A stretch of DNA of 35,306 nt from a bacterium (GTDB lineage Bacteria > SZUA-79 > Acidulodesulfobacterales > Acidulodesulfobacteraceae), in contig JAJYJI010000020.1 in NCBI GenBank assembly GCA_021789605.1, positions 1-35,306 of the forward strand, written 5' to 3'. Below the pieces are notes generated by a model. That model was not told the DNA's origin and ran no database searches. It saw nothing but the letters and a program-made list of their open reading frames with translations. Below, one piece after another: positions 20,154 to 28,262 of the stretch. The position numbers and the translations under genes are program-made. The first letter of the stretch is position 1. The number at the start of each line of letters is the position of its first letter.

Positions 20154-20906
20154 ATGCTATTATTTACGCCTAACGTATCTTTTTTGGTAGCTTTTTTAGC
20201 GGGGCTGTTTTCTTTTATAAGCCCCTGCGTATTGCCTTTGATACCGTCTTATTTATCTTATATATCCGGTTTGTCTATGGACAAATTATTAGAAGATAAA
20301 AGCAGGCAGGCTAAAAGGATTACGATAAGACACTCGATTGCTTTTATATTAGGTTTTACGGCGATATTCGTCCTTTTGGGCGTATTTTCTACCGCTATAG
20401 GCTCTTTGCTTCACTCCGTATGGCTTATGCGCATAGCGGGCGTTTTTATCGTTGTTATGGGCTTATTTATATTAGGAGCTTTTAATAAAGTAAAACTTTT
20501 TTCTTTTATGAATAGAGACGTTGCCGTAAACGTCAAAAATAAGCCGTTAGGACTAATCGGTTCGGCTTTAATAGGCGTAGTATTCGCGGCCGCTTGGACG
20601 CCCTGTATTGGTCCGATACTCGCCTCGATTTTATTCATAGCATCGACTATGCACGAAACTATTTTAGGCGCTAAACTTCTTTTTGTTTATGCCATGGGGC
20701 TGGCCGTGCCGTTTTTTATAAGTTCTTTATCCTTAAGTTTATTTTTCTCGGCGTTTAAAAAGATAAAGCCGTTTATAAAAATTATTTCGGTAATAAGCGG
20801 GGTAATTTTAATTGCCGTAGGTATTCTTATATTTTTTAATTATCTTTCGGTAATATCCTTATATTTCGGGAATGCTTTTCATTATAAAATACCGTATAAC
20901 GCTTAG
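20154..20906 (+). CDS. ccdA: CcdA/DsbD-type transmembrane thiol-reductant transporter
   Basis: 250 residues, six or seven membrane helices. The two signature Cys are in SPCVLPLIPSY (helix 1) and WTPCIGPILAS (helix 4). CcdA carries reducing equivalents from cytoplasmic thioredoxin to periplasmic thiol proteins such as the TlpA-like protein encoded at 24707, supporting cytochrome c haem attachment and disulfide isomerisation. Start ATG after GGGAGAG, 12 bases past the GGDEF gene, so the two are in one operon. Confidence 0.9.
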   Translation: MLLFTPNVSFLVAFLAGLFSFISPCVLPLIPSYLSYISGLSMDKLLEDKSRQAKRITIRHSIAFILGFTAIFVLLGVFSTAIGSLLHSVWLMRIAGVFIVVMGLFILGAFNKVKLFSFMNRDVAVNVKNKPLGLIGSALIGVVFAAAWTPCIGPILASILFIASTMHETILGAKLLFVYAMGLAVPFFISSLSLSLFFSAFKKIKPFIKIISVISGVILIAVGILIFFNYLSVISLYFGNAFHYKIPYNA

Positions 20907-20919
20907 GCTAAAAGAATAT

Positions 20920-21108
20920 ATGCAAATAGTCCGGCATACGATTTTAACGATAGTATTAACGGTGATAGTGATAGCATTACTGATATTATTTTTATTAGCG
21001 TTTAAGGAAAGCGCGGTTATTAAACAAATGCAGAATCGGCAAATATTATTAAGCCACCAAATAAAAGAGTTGAGAATTGAACAATCATATCATAGACCCC
21101 GCGGCTAA
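20920..21108 (+). pseudogene. Small single-helix membrane protein truncated by an omega-RNA element
   Basis: From ATG 20920: MQIVRHTILTIVLTVIVIAL forms a membrane helix, followed by a charged coiled segment IKQMQNRQILLSHQIKELRI. Near 21091 the frame enters the IscB-type left end and ends HRPRG-stop, exactly as the ORF6N fragments do. The remaining native C-terminus is lost or lies beyond. An upstream ATG at 20872 overlaps ccdA. No family recognised. Confidence 0.5.
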
Positions 21109-21177
21109 AGCCGGGGGCTTGCAGAAATGTAAGTCCGCTATGATTAGGGGCGCATCTAATACGCAGCAGTTGTTTTG
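21091..21177 (+). mobile_element. Third IscB-type left-end/omega-RNA fragment
   Basis: From CATAGACCCCGCGGCTAAAG to GCAGCAGTTGTTTT this matches the left end of the elements at 9181 and 10339 with a few differences (AAGTCC for AAGCCC, CGCATCTAATACG for GCGTAGTTAATACG). The omega-RNA 3' half and right end are missing; only TGATAA after it resembles the last bases of the right end. The guide position would hold GAATTGAACAATCATAT. Confidence 0.75.
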
Positions 21178-21188
21178 ATAAATTTTTA

Positions 21189-21226
21189 ATTGAAATTTAA
21201 GTATCTCAAAAAAAAGCGTATATATT
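21189..21226 (+). promoter_or_regulatory. Shared promoter/operator box 3
   Basis: TGAAATTTAAGTATCTC, eight A's, GCG, TATATATT. It lies about 70 bases before the topoisomerase TTG start, right after the truncated omega-RNA element. Confidence 0.68.
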
Positions 21227-21294
21227 ACATAGGCGGTTAGTTTTGAGTCTCTCCCAAACCTGACCGCTCTGTATAAATAAAAAGGAGTATAAAA

Positions 21295-23226
21295 TTGGCA
21301 AAAGAATTAATCATAGTAGAATCGCCGCATAAAGCAAAAACGATAGCGGGAATATTAGGCGCAGGATATATCGTAAAAGCGTCTTTAGGACATATAAGAG
21401 ATTTAGAAAAAAACGACATATCGGTCGATTTAGAAACCTTAAGGCCGAGATATAAGGTTACGCCGGATAAAGTAAGGACGGTAAAAGAGTTAAAAGATTA
21501 TGCCGAGAAGTCGGACCGCGTTATTATCGCAAGCGATCCCGACCGCGAGGGCGAAGCTATCGGCTGGCATTTAACGCAGGCGTTAAAACTAGGCAATTAT
21601 AAAAGGGCGGAGTTTCACGAAATAACGGAAAAAGGCGTCAGAGACGGACTTTCCCATTTAAAAGATTTAGATATGAATTTAGTCGCCGCTCAAGAGGCAA
21701 GGCGGGTATTAGACAGATTTATCGGTTACGGTATTTCGCCTAACCTTTCAAGTCATATCGACAAAGCAAAGTCCGCAGGCAGGGTCCAAACCGCTACTCT
21801 TAAAATTATCGTTGACAGAGAAAAAGAAATCCTTAATTTTAAGCCTGAGGATAGATATAAAGTAGAATTAGACCTAAAGCAAAACGGCAACGCCTTTACC
21901 GCCGTCGTCGTCAGGAAAAACGGCGACGAAAAGAATACTTTATCGGAGTTAAAAGATAAAGCCCTTGCCGAAAGAATAGTTAATTACATACAAGGCAAGC
22001 CCGCCGAGATAATTGCGATTACGCATAAAGATATTAAGAAGAACCCCCCGGCGCCTTTTACTACTTCTACCTATCAGCAGGCCGTAAGTTCCATGCTTGG
22101 AATATCCGGCGAAGACGCTATGAAAATAGCCCAAAAGTTATACGAAGGCGGTTATATTACGTATATGAGAACGGACAGCGTCCGCCTGTCTGACGAAGCC
22201 GTAGGCATGGCAAAAAACCATATCGCTTCAAAGTTCGGCTCTCAATTTTTTACTAACCATATTTATAAAAATAAAGACGGTTCCCAAGACGCCCACGAGG
22301 CGATAAGACCCGCCGATATAAATCAGCCCCCAAATAGCCTGTCCGCCGACGAAATGAAAGTTTATAACTTAATTTTAAACAGATTTATATCATCGCAGAT
22401 GACCGCGGCTATTTACGACCAGACCGTTATTACCGTAAAAATAGGCGAATTAATTGCCGAGGCTAATGCGTCCGTTATGAAATTTAAAGGATATAAGGCA
22501 GTCTATAACGACGAGGACGACGAAAAAGAGAGCGTATTATCAGGCATAAATCAGGGCAGTGTCGATATATCAGGCATAAATATCAGAAATTGGAAAACTA
22601 AGCCACCGGCGAGATTTACGGAAGGCTCTATTATAAAAGAGCTGGAATCCAAAGGAGTAGGCAGACCGTCGACGTATGCAAGTATTATGAAAACTCTTAA
22701 AGCAAGAGATTATATCGAAATTAAAAATAAGCAGATTATCCCGGCGGAGTTAGGCAAATCGGCTTTAGAGTATTTAATTAAAGAGTTCGGCGGTTTATTC
22801 TCGGTCGATTATACCGCTAAAATGGAAGAAAAGTTAGACGAGGTAGCAAAAGGTAATATGAAGTATAGAGACGTAGTAACTGAAATTTACGATAATCTTA
22901 AAAATCATAATATCGATTTTACTAACGGCGGATTTAAACCGTCCGAAAAGCAGATTGCCTTAGCCGAAAAAATTGCTCAAGAAAAAAATGCAGAACTCCC
23001 GGAGGGATATTTAAATTCTATGGATATATGCTCTAAATTTATAAAAGAGCGGTTCGGGACGGCAAAAGACAATAAAAGTTCCGGCAAGGGCAATTTTAAA
23101 CCGTCGGATAAACAGATATCTTTCGTAGAATCTATCGCTCAAAAAAAAGGCGTTAAACCGCCTAAAGGGTATAAATCGGATTATAGAATATGCAAGCAAT
23201 TTATCGAGGAGAATAAGCCGCTATGA
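21295..23226 (+). CDS. topA: DNA topoisomerase I (type IA) with unusual C-terminal repeats
   Basis: 643 residues from TTG after AAGGAG. Toprim residues Glu9 (IIVESPHKAKT) and SDPDREGE (80-87), then the type IA core with active-site Tyr290 in GYITYMRTDS. After about residue 545 the zinc fingers of chromosomal TopA are absent. Instead there are two copies of a roughly 45-residue repeat, K-P-S-(E/D)-K-Q-I-x-x-x-E-x-I-A-Q...P-x-G-Y...I-C-x-x-F-I-x-E, seen in some plasmid and mobile-element topoisomerases. It relaxes negative supercoils or decatenates single-strand-containing DNA and probably serves element replication or transfer. SSB follows two genes later under the same promoter box. Confidence 0.93.
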   Translation: MAKELIIVESPHKAKTIAGILGAGYIVKASLGHIRDLEKNDISVDLETLRPRYKVTPDKVRTVKELKDYAEKSDRVIIASDPDREGEAIGWHLTQALKLGNYKRAEFHEITEKGVRDGLSHLKDLDMNLVAAQEARRVLDRFIGYGISPNLSSHIDKAKSAGRVQTATLKIIVDREKEILNFKPEDRYKVELDLKQNGNAFTAVVVRKNGDEKNTLSELKDKALAERIVNYIQGKPAEIIAITHKDIKKNPPAPFTTSTYQQAVSSMLGISGEDAMKIAQKLYEGGYITYMRTDSVRLSDEAVGMAKNHIASKFGSQFFTNHIYKNKDGSQDAHEAIRPADINQPPNSLSADEMKVYNLILNRFISSQMTAAIYDQTVITVKIGELIAEANASVMKFKGYKAVYNDEDDEKESVLSGINQGSVDISGINIRNWKTKPPARFTEGSIIKELESKGVGRPSTYASIMKTLKARDYIEIKNKQIIPAELGKSALEYLIKEFGGLFSVDYTAKMEEKLDEVAKGNMKYRDVVTEIYDNLKNHNIDFTNGGFKPSEKQIALAEKIAQEKNAELPEGYLNSMDICSKFIKERFGTAKDNKSSGKGNFKPSDKQISFVESIAQKKGVKPPKGYKSDYRICKQFIEENKPL

Positions 23227-23639
23227 TTACCAACGAAATATTTAACGCTATTGTAAGCTGGTATAAAAGTTATCCGTATAAAAATAATATATATATCTTA
23301 TGGGATAACAATGAAAGCGCATATGTATATACTATTATAGATAAAGAAGACCATAATCCCATAGACGAGGAGTGGGGAATAAGAGGCGCTGTATTGCCGT
23401 TGTTCTATGAAGAAGATTTTGCTTTTTATATTGCGTCAAAAGAATCGCAGTTTAGTATAAAAATGATAAGCCACTCGGCTCTTAAAGTATTAAGCATGTG
23501 GTGCGAAACCGAAAAAGTAACGCCTATCTTTTTAACTACGTTAGACAGGCGGGGTAACGGAGAAAAAGAAATAGATAAAAATAAAAGCGGTTTTAAAAAA
23601 GAATTTGAGCATTTTTTATTTAAAAATATTAAATTTTAA
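23223..23639 (+). CDS. Hypothetical protein coupled to topA
   Basis: 138 residues. The ATG overlaps the topA stop (ATGA). The sequence is aromatic and acidic (AIVSWYKSYPYKNNIYILWD), with a basic C-terminus (KNKSGFKKEFEHFLFK). No membrane segment or known motif. Lying between topA and ssb under box 3, it may be a replication/transfer accessory, but this is only context. Confidence 0.6.
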   Translation: MITNEIFNAIVSWYKSYPYKNNIYILWDNNESAYVYTIIDKEDHNPIDEEWGIRGAVLPLFYEEDFAFYIASKESQFSIKMISHSALKVLSMWCETEKVTPIFLTTLDRRGNGEKEIDKNKSGFKKEFEHFLFKNIKF

Positions 23640-23650
23640 CGGAGGTTATT

Positions 23651-24085
23651 ATGGGAAGTTTGAACAAAATTATGTTAATCGGCAATTTAGGCAGAAATTC
23701 GGAACTTAGGTATTCTCAGTCTGGGATGCCTACGGCCAGTTTTCCTATCGCGGTCAATAAGGTTTATAAAAACGAAAAGGGAGATAAGGTCGAAAAAACC
23801 ACCTGGGTAAACGTCGTTATGTTCGGAAAGCAGGCGGAAACTCTTAATGAACATCTAACAAAAGGCAAGCTGATTTACGTCGAAGGGGAGTTAAATATCG
23901 ATAAATATACCGACAAGGAAGGGGTCGAGAGATATTCTACAAAGGTTATCGGCAGGGTAATACAGTTTTTAGGCGAGCCTAAAGATAAAAAAGATGTTTC
24001 CGGCGAACCTGCGCCCGAAGATACGGAGTCTCAAGAACCGGCTGTCGAACCGCCTCAAGGACATGGAGAAGATATACCCTTTTAG
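23651..24085 (+). CDS. ssb: Single-stranded DNA-binding protein
   Basis: 144 residues after GGAGG. The OB-fold (1-110) has typical strands LNKIMLIGNLGRNSELRYSQ, FPIAVNKVYKNEKGDKVEKT, WVNVVMFGKQAE and KGKLIYVEGEL. The acidic linker ends in GEDIPF, the C-terminal tip that recruits partner proteins. Conjugative elements often carry their own SSB to coat incoming single strands. Same operon as topA. Confidence 0.95.
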   Translation: MGSLNKIMLIGNLGRNSELRYSQSGMPTASFPIAVNKVYKNEKGDKVEKTTWVNVVMFGKQAETLNEHLTKGKLIYVEGELNIDKYTDKEGVERYSTKVIGRVIQFLGEPKDKKDVSGEPAPEDTESQEPAVEPPQGHGEDIPF

Positions 24086-24092
24086 GTTATTA

Positions 24093-24132
24093 CCCTGAAA
24101 TTTAAGTATCTCAAAAAAAAGCGTATATATAT
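24093..24132 (+). promoter_or_regulatory. Shared promoter/operator box 4
   Basis: CCCTGAAATTTAAGTATCTC, eight A's, GCG, TATATATATT, ending 40 bases before the 24172 gene and 8 bases after the ssb stop. No clear terminator precedes it. Confidence 0.68.
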
Positions 24133-24171
24133 TATAGAAATTAAATTTAAAATTTTAAGGGAGGTATTAAA

Positions 24172-24717
24172 ATGGCTGAAGAAAAAAAGCCTTTAACGGC
24201 TGAAGAACAGAGAATAAAGACGGAAGAATGGAAAAGCAGAAGGGATGAAATAAATGCAAAAAGAAACGAGATAGGCAAAAATCTGCTTAACGAAATCGAC
24301 TCCCGCATAAGAAAAGGCGAGGATATTATAATTCCCGCCGCTCAGTTTAACGGCGGAAGGTTTGTATTCAGGAGAGACAGTTTCGACTCCCCGAATAATT
24401 ATAAAACCAAGTTAATGCTCGGTTTTATAAAGTATTTCGATAACGCCTTAAACGTTATTAACAACAATAGAATCGGCAGCGCCGATTTAGACGCTATGAA
24501 AGGCATAGAAGACAAATTTAACGATATTATTATCGAGTTAGACGCCTTTGCCGCCGAAATACAGAACGTATATGAAGACCGTCCATTCGGCAATAAGCTG
24601 ACATACAAGAGAAACGCTATTATCAACGAGGTATTAAAGCAAAGAGGCGCAACGGTAGAAACCGAAACCGTCCCTGCCAAAAAAACTAAAAATAAGGGGT
24701 CCGAAAGTGAAAGCTAA
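24172..24717 (+). CDS. Hypothetical charged helical protein
   Basis: 181 residues after GGGAGG. Lys/Glu-rich helices at both ends (TAEEQRIKTEEWKSRRDEIN, and a KKTKNKGSESES tail) with a central FNGGRFVFRRDSFDSPNNYK. No signal peptide or membrane helix, so cytoplasmic. It resembles no family I can name; length and composition would suit a structural or DNA-associated protein. Its last 11 bases overlap the GTG start of the TlpA-like gene. Confidence 0.6.
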   Translation: MAEEKKPLTAEEQRIKTEEWKSRRDEINAKRNEIGKNLLNEIDSRIRKGEDIIIPAAQFNGGRFVFRRDSFDSPNNYKTKLMLGFIKYFDNALNVINNNRIGSADLDAMKGIEDKFNDIIIELDAFAAEIQNVYEDRPFGNKLTYKRNAIINEVLKQRGATVETETVPAKKTKNKGSESES

Positions 24718-25210
24718 AAAAGCGGTTTACTTAACGGCGGTTATTTTTAGTTTATTCGTCTTTATAAACGGGGCTTTCGCATATACTCCGAAAGCCCCCG
24801 ATATAAGAGGGTCGGTTTTAAATCCGGCATTAAGCGGATTTAAAAGCATAGACCTGCACAAAATAACCGGCAAGAAACTTATTATCGTAAATTTCTGGGC
24901 TACGTGGTGTCCCCCTTGCAGGGCGGAACTGCACGATTTAAACGAATTTTATAAGCATAACGAGAAAAACGTCCTTATTATCGGGGTAAACGTCAATGTC
25001 AACGGATCGTCCATTCCTGAGTTTATTAAAAAAAGAGAATTGGTTTATCCGGTAGTCCACGCTAATATAATCGAAATGGAAAACTATGGCGGTATTAATT
25101 TTATCCCGCAGTCTTTTTTTATTAATCCGGAAGGCCGTATTATTTTTCACTGGCAGGGACCGCTTAACTCTCAAATGCTTAGCGAAATTAAACAAAAAAT
25201 GGGGTTTTAA
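24707..25210 (+). CDS. TlpA/ResA-like periplasmic thioredoxin
   Basis: 167 residues from GTG overlapping the previous gene. Signal peptide to about residue 25 (FINGAFA-Y). Thioredoxin fold with NFWATWCPPCRAEL (Cys68, Cys71) and INFIPQSFFINPEGRI, whose I-P holds the cis-Pro. These proteins reduce disulfides in the periplasm, for example in apocytochrome c, and take electrons from CcdA, which is encoded at 20154. The C-terminus is standard for the family. Next gene starts 4 bases later. Confidence 0.88.
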   Translation: MKAKKAVYLTAVIFSLFVFINGAFAYTPKAPDIRGSVLNPALSGFKSIDLHKITGKKLIIVNFWATWCPPCRAELHDLNEFYKHNEKNVLIIGVNVNVNGSSIPEFIKKRELVYPVVHANIIEMENYGGINFIPQSFFINPEGRIIFHWQGPLNSQMLSEIKQKMGF

Positions 25211-25213
25211 AAT

Positions 25214-25567
25214 ATGTTGCAATTAGCTGAGTTCAACCGCAAAGATTATAAATTGCCGGATAAGGTCTTTAATTTTATATCGGAATACAGGGAAGAACTA
25301 AACCCCGATTTCGTAATAATATATGTTTATAGGGACCATTTTAATACCGACAAGGTTTTTATTTTAAATTTCGGCAAAAGCGTAGTTATAATTTCGCGCT
25401 CAGGGGAAAAAATTATAGAATTTCTGCCGCAGGAGTTCAATTATTATTTAAAAGATAAACGTGACCCTGTGCTGAATGCGGTTTACGGTAATTCTTATTT
25501 TATATCTAAAATTCAATTTAACAAAAATAATAACGGAGGATTAAGAAATGAAGAAAGTATTATTTAA
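25214..25567 (+). CDS. Hypothetical protein between TlpA-like and outer-membrane genes
   Basis: 117 residues. Alternating hydrophobic strands (DFVIIYVYRDHF, KVFILNFGKSVVIISRSGEK) suggest a small beta-rich soluble protein. No signal peptide. The 3' end overlaps the following outer membrane gene by 20 bases, and that gene's ribosome-binding site lies inside it, so translation is coupled. Function unknown. Confidence 0.58.
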   Translation: MLQLAEFNRKDYKLPDKVFNFISEYREELNPDFVIIYVYRDHFNTDKVFILNFGKSVVIISRSGEKIIEFLPQEFNYYLKDKRDPVLNAVYGNSYFISKIQFNKNNNGGLRNEESII

Positions 25568-26312
25568 GAAAAAGTTTTTATCGGCCGCATTAGCTTTAAC
25601 TTTAGCCGCAGGGTTGTCTTTCGGCGCGAAAGCCTATGCCGGAACCGCCGGCGTTATTAATTCTTTTAACGCTTCTTACGGCTATACGCACAGCTATTAT
25701 CCTAATGGGGAGGGCGGGGCAGACCTTAATAACTATAATTTAAGTTTAGAAGGAGCGCCTTTGGTAATTCCGGTCTGGGGACAGATAAATTTTTCGAAGA
25801 ATTTTTCGTCCGGGAATAAGTCCGCGGATATAGGACCAGAAAATTATAATAACGAGTTTTACGGAGCTAAATTAGGTTATGCTTTTTCGGTCAATCCGGA
25901 TCTGACCGTCGTTCCAAACGTAGGTTTCGAGTATGTGGCGGCAAAGTTAAACGGCGTGGAAAATACTTATGGAATCGCCTTTAACGAAACCAATAATCTT
26001 AACCAGATGCTTTTAGGCGCAAAAGTCTATTACACCCCGCCCGTAGCAAATTTATGGATAGAGGGACAGGCTTATTATCAGCATACGACAGGCGCTAAAA
26101 TTAACGAAAATATCGGAGCCTATGTTAATTATTCTAGCACGCTGACCGACGGGTCGGGTTACGAAGTCGGCGTAAAAGTAGGATATGCCGCGTATAAGAC
26201 GAGATACGCCGTTTTTAGTCCGTTCATAGGCGTAAATTACGAAAGCATCGGCGTTGATAATAACAATATCGGCGTATTAGGTCTAGACTTAGGCATTAAA
26301 AGTTCTTTTTAA
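25548..26312 (+). CDS. Outer membrane beta-barrel protein
   Basis: 254 residues after GGAGG. Signal peptide (about 1-31, ALALTLAAGLSFGAKAYA-G). The mature part is a series of amphipathic strands with alternating aromatic residues (FNASYGYTHSYY, YGAKLGYAFSV, YEVGVKVGYAAYK) and ends in the hydrophobic LGIKSSF with C-terminal Phe, the mark recognised by the BAM machinery. About ten strands are likely. A role as porin or surface/adhesion factor in mating contact is possible but unproven. Confidence 0.75.
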   Translation: MKKVLFKKKFLSAALALTLAAGLSFGAKAYAGTAGVINSFNASYGYTHSYYPNGEGGADLNNYNLSLEGAPLVIPVWGQINFSKNFSSGNKSADIGPENYNNEFYGAKLGYAFSVNPDLTVVPNVGFEYVAAKLNGVENTYGIAFNETNNLNQMLLGAKVYYTPPVANLWIEGQAYYQHTTGAKINENIGAYVNYSSTLTDGSGYEVGVKVGYAAYKTRYAVFSPFIGVNYESIGVDNNNIGVLGLDLGIKSSF

Positions 26313-26328
26313 CGTCAACTGCCTTGGG

Positions 26329-26353
26329 TCCCGCCTTATTAATTAGGGCGGGA
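26329..26353 (+). terminator. GC-rich hairpin between the two barrel genes
   Basis: TCCCGCC-TTATTAATTA-GGGCGGGA. A strong stem without a following T-run, so it may be a weak terminator, an RNA-stability element or a processing site that lowers expression of the downstream gene. Confidence 0.5.
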
Positions 26354-26373
26354 TTACCGGCGAGGTTTAAATT

Positions 26374-27186
26374 ATGAAAAAAATATTATTTTTAAGTTTT
26401 CTAATCTTTATATTGGCGTTTTCGGTGTCAGCGCATGCTTACGATTATTGGACTAGTTCGGCCAAACTCGGTTATAGTTATTTCGGATACAGCGAACAAT
26501 ACGGCGCAGAAACTAAAGGCGGAGAGTATTCTTTAGGCCAAAGATTTAATTATCATAATAATTTATTTCTTTTGTCCATTAAAGGCTCTTTAGGAATTGT
26601 GCCTGGGCAATATACGGGTTCGGGGCAGACAACGGGAATATCTACTACAGGCGACGTGTATTATTCGTTGGAAGATTTTTCGATAGGGGCCGGCATAGAC
26701 CCAAGGCTTTTAAACGGGCTTATGCAAAACGAACTATATTTATCGCTTGGATATATGGACCATGATTTTATGGCCGGCAATGCGGATTTTACGAATAATG
26801 TAACGGGTTACGATGAAGATTATCAGGTAAAATACGCAAGCCTGACATATAAAAATATTTACGCTTTTAAGCCTAGACTTTCTAATGTATTTAAAATAAG
26901 TTATCTTTACGGACTTAACGGAACGGCTACGACGAAAGGCATGCAGAATATTACGATAGACGGCTACCCTACCGGGAATAATCTTGAATTTAATTTAGGC
27001 GGAGAAAGCGGTTATACGGTAGCCGAAGGCATAAGATACAGGGTAACAAACAGCGTATCTTTAGTGTGGGATACTTATTATTCGGCGTTATTCTTTAAGC
27101 ACTCGAATACCGCTAACGAGTTTTACGAGCCGAGTTCTACGACCCATCAATTCGGCGTTCAATTTGGATTACATTATGATTTCTAA
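26374..27186 (+). CDS. Second outer membrane beta-barrel protein
   Basis: 270 residues. Signal peptide ending VSAHA-Y near residue 22. The mature part is rich in Tyr/Gly and alternating strands (SAKLGYSYFGYSEQYGAE, LYLSLGYMDHDF) and closes with TTHQFGVQFGLHYDF, a C-terminal Phe again. It differs in sequence from the neighbour at 25548, so it is probably not a recent duplicate. Function unknown; outer-membrane location is the confident part. Confidence 0.72.
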   Translation: MKKILFLSFLIFILAFSVSAHAYDYWTSSAKLGYSYFGYSEQYGAETKGGEYSLGQRFNYHNNLFLLSIKGSLGIVPGQYTGSGQTTGISTTGDVYYSLEDFSIGAGIDPRLLNGLMQNELYLSLGYMDHDFMAGNADFTNNVTGYDEDYQVKYASLTYKNIYAFKPRLSNVFKISYLYGLNGTATTKGMQNITIDGYPTGNNLEFNLGGESGYTVAEGIRYRVTNSVSLVWDTYYSALFFKHSNTANEFYEPSSTTHQFGVQFGLHYDF

Positions 27187-27347
27187 ATAACTATTTTTGC
27201 GGGGTTCGCTTTTAGACGCCGGCGTCCGTCTTAAAAACGTTTCTGCGTTCCCCCGTAAATCGCGCTATAACGGCAAGCGCTCTAAAAATACCGTTTTCGG
27301 TAAAACGCAGAAACGGCGACGCTTTAAATAAATACGGGAGTCAAAAA
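27187..27347 (+). other. Structured intergenic region with long inverted repeat
   Basis: Contains the palindrome GACGCCGGCGTC (27215-27226), a perfect 12-base inverted repeat CGTTTCTGCGTT / AACGCAGAAACG (27238-27249 and 27304-27315), and within it the small hairpin TACCG-TTTT-CGGTA (27289-27302). Together they could fold into a multi-stem RNA of about 80-100 bases before the OmpA-domain gene. It is visibly more GC-rich than its surroundings. It may be a leader RNA, a small RNA or an insertion remnant. Confidence 0.5.
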
Positions 27348-27923
27348 TTGAAAAAAATAAAAATATCGGTCGAAATATTATCTTTAATTTTATTTATCGT
27401 TGCGTTATCCCCTTTACGGTCTTACGCCGCGGTAAGGCAGAGACCCGTAAAATATAAAGGTTATATTTCCGGTTTAACTTTTACTATCGTAAAACACAAT
27501 GAAAGCGTTACGAAACTTCACAGGCCGGTAATTAATAAAAATGCGTCGGTAATAAACGCTTTAAATAAATTATCGTTAGCGTTTAAGAAACGCATAACGG
27601 TAAAAAAAGTTAAAATTCATAAATTTAAAACTATATTAGCATACGGTTTTGCGTTTAATTCTTATAAAATTAGCACTCTATTAAAGGAAAGGCTTAATTA
27701 TATAAAAAGCCTTATAAAAGATAAAAAAGTTATCTCTATAGCGGGATATACGGATAACTTCGGGTCTAAAGCTTATAATAATAAATTAGCGTTAGAAAGG
27801 GCTAAATCCGCCGAAAAATATTTAGGGTTAAAAAATATAAAGTTATACGGCTACGGCAAATGTTGTTATATATCTAAGGTAAATCTCAAAGACAGGCGTA
27901 TCGTAATTAAATTTTTACCCTGA
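27348..27923 (+). CDS. OmpA C-terminal domain (peptidoglycan-binding-like) protein
   Basis: 191 residues from TTG behind GGGAG. Signal peptide to about residue 27 (SPLRSYA-A). The domain from about 95 has FAFNSYKISTLLKERLNYIK and ISIAGYTDNFGSKAYNNKLA followed by LERAKSAEKYL, the OmpA-family TD(N)xGs-x-x-x-N-x-x-L-S/A-x-x-R-A pattern that binds diaminopimelate in peptidoglycan. It is short and has no barrel or lipobox, so it probably sits free in the periplasm. The stop TGA lies inside shared box 5. Confidence 0.8.
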   Translation: MKKIKISVEILSLILFIVALSPLRSYAAVRQRPVKYKGYISGLTFTIVKHNESVTKLHRPVINKNASVINALNKLSLAFKKRITVKKVKIHKFKTILAYGFAFNSYKISTLLKERLNYIKSLIKDKKVISIAGYTDNFGSKAYNNKLALERAKSAEKYLGLKNIKLYGYGKCCYISKVNLKDRRIVIKFLP

Positions 27924-27958
27924 AATTTAAGTATCTCAAAAAAAAGCGTATATATATA
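27918..27958 (+). promoter_or_regulatory. Shared promoter/operator box 5
   Basis: CCCTGAAATTTAAGTATCTC, eight A's, GCG, TATATATATA, ending 38 bases before the 27996 gene. It drives the pilin-TraL-E-K-B-DsbC-V operon. Its first bases include the OmpA-gene stop codon. Confidence 0.7.
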
Positions 27959-27995
27959 ATGTTAGTTAAATAAACCAAATTCAAAAGGAGGAAAT

Positions 27996-28229
27996 ATGTC
28001 GGATGAATTAGTAGATTCTCAGGTTAAAAAAGTCGAGAACGGAGTAAATGTAATTATATCTATTGATAAAGAAACTCTATCTCAGGCTATCGAAAAAGGT
28101 ATGGAAAACCTTATCGGCGATTTCAAAGAAACTATCAGGAAGCAGACGCAGTTATTCGCTTTTTCGGCGTTAGGGATAACCGCTATGCTTGCCTTAATAG
28201 CGCTTATGTTGTCTTCTTATAGAATTTAA
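27996..28229 (+). CDS. Small protein with C-terminal membrane anchor, first gene of the transfer operon
   Basis: 77 residues after AGGAGG. A soluble charged N-terminal part (KKVENGVNVIISIDKETLSQ, possible short coiled coil) and one membrane helix near the C-terminus (FAFSALGITAMLALIALML). No family recognised. Because it heads the secretion operon just before the pilin gene it may help pilin insertion or assembly, but there is no direct evidence. Confidence 0.6.
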   Translation: MSDELVDSQVKKVENGVNVIISIDKETLSQAIEKGMENLIGDFKETIRKQTQLFAFSALGITAMLALIALMLSSYRI

Positions 28230-28262
28230 TAATTTAATTTTAAAACAGGTTAGGAGGGATTT

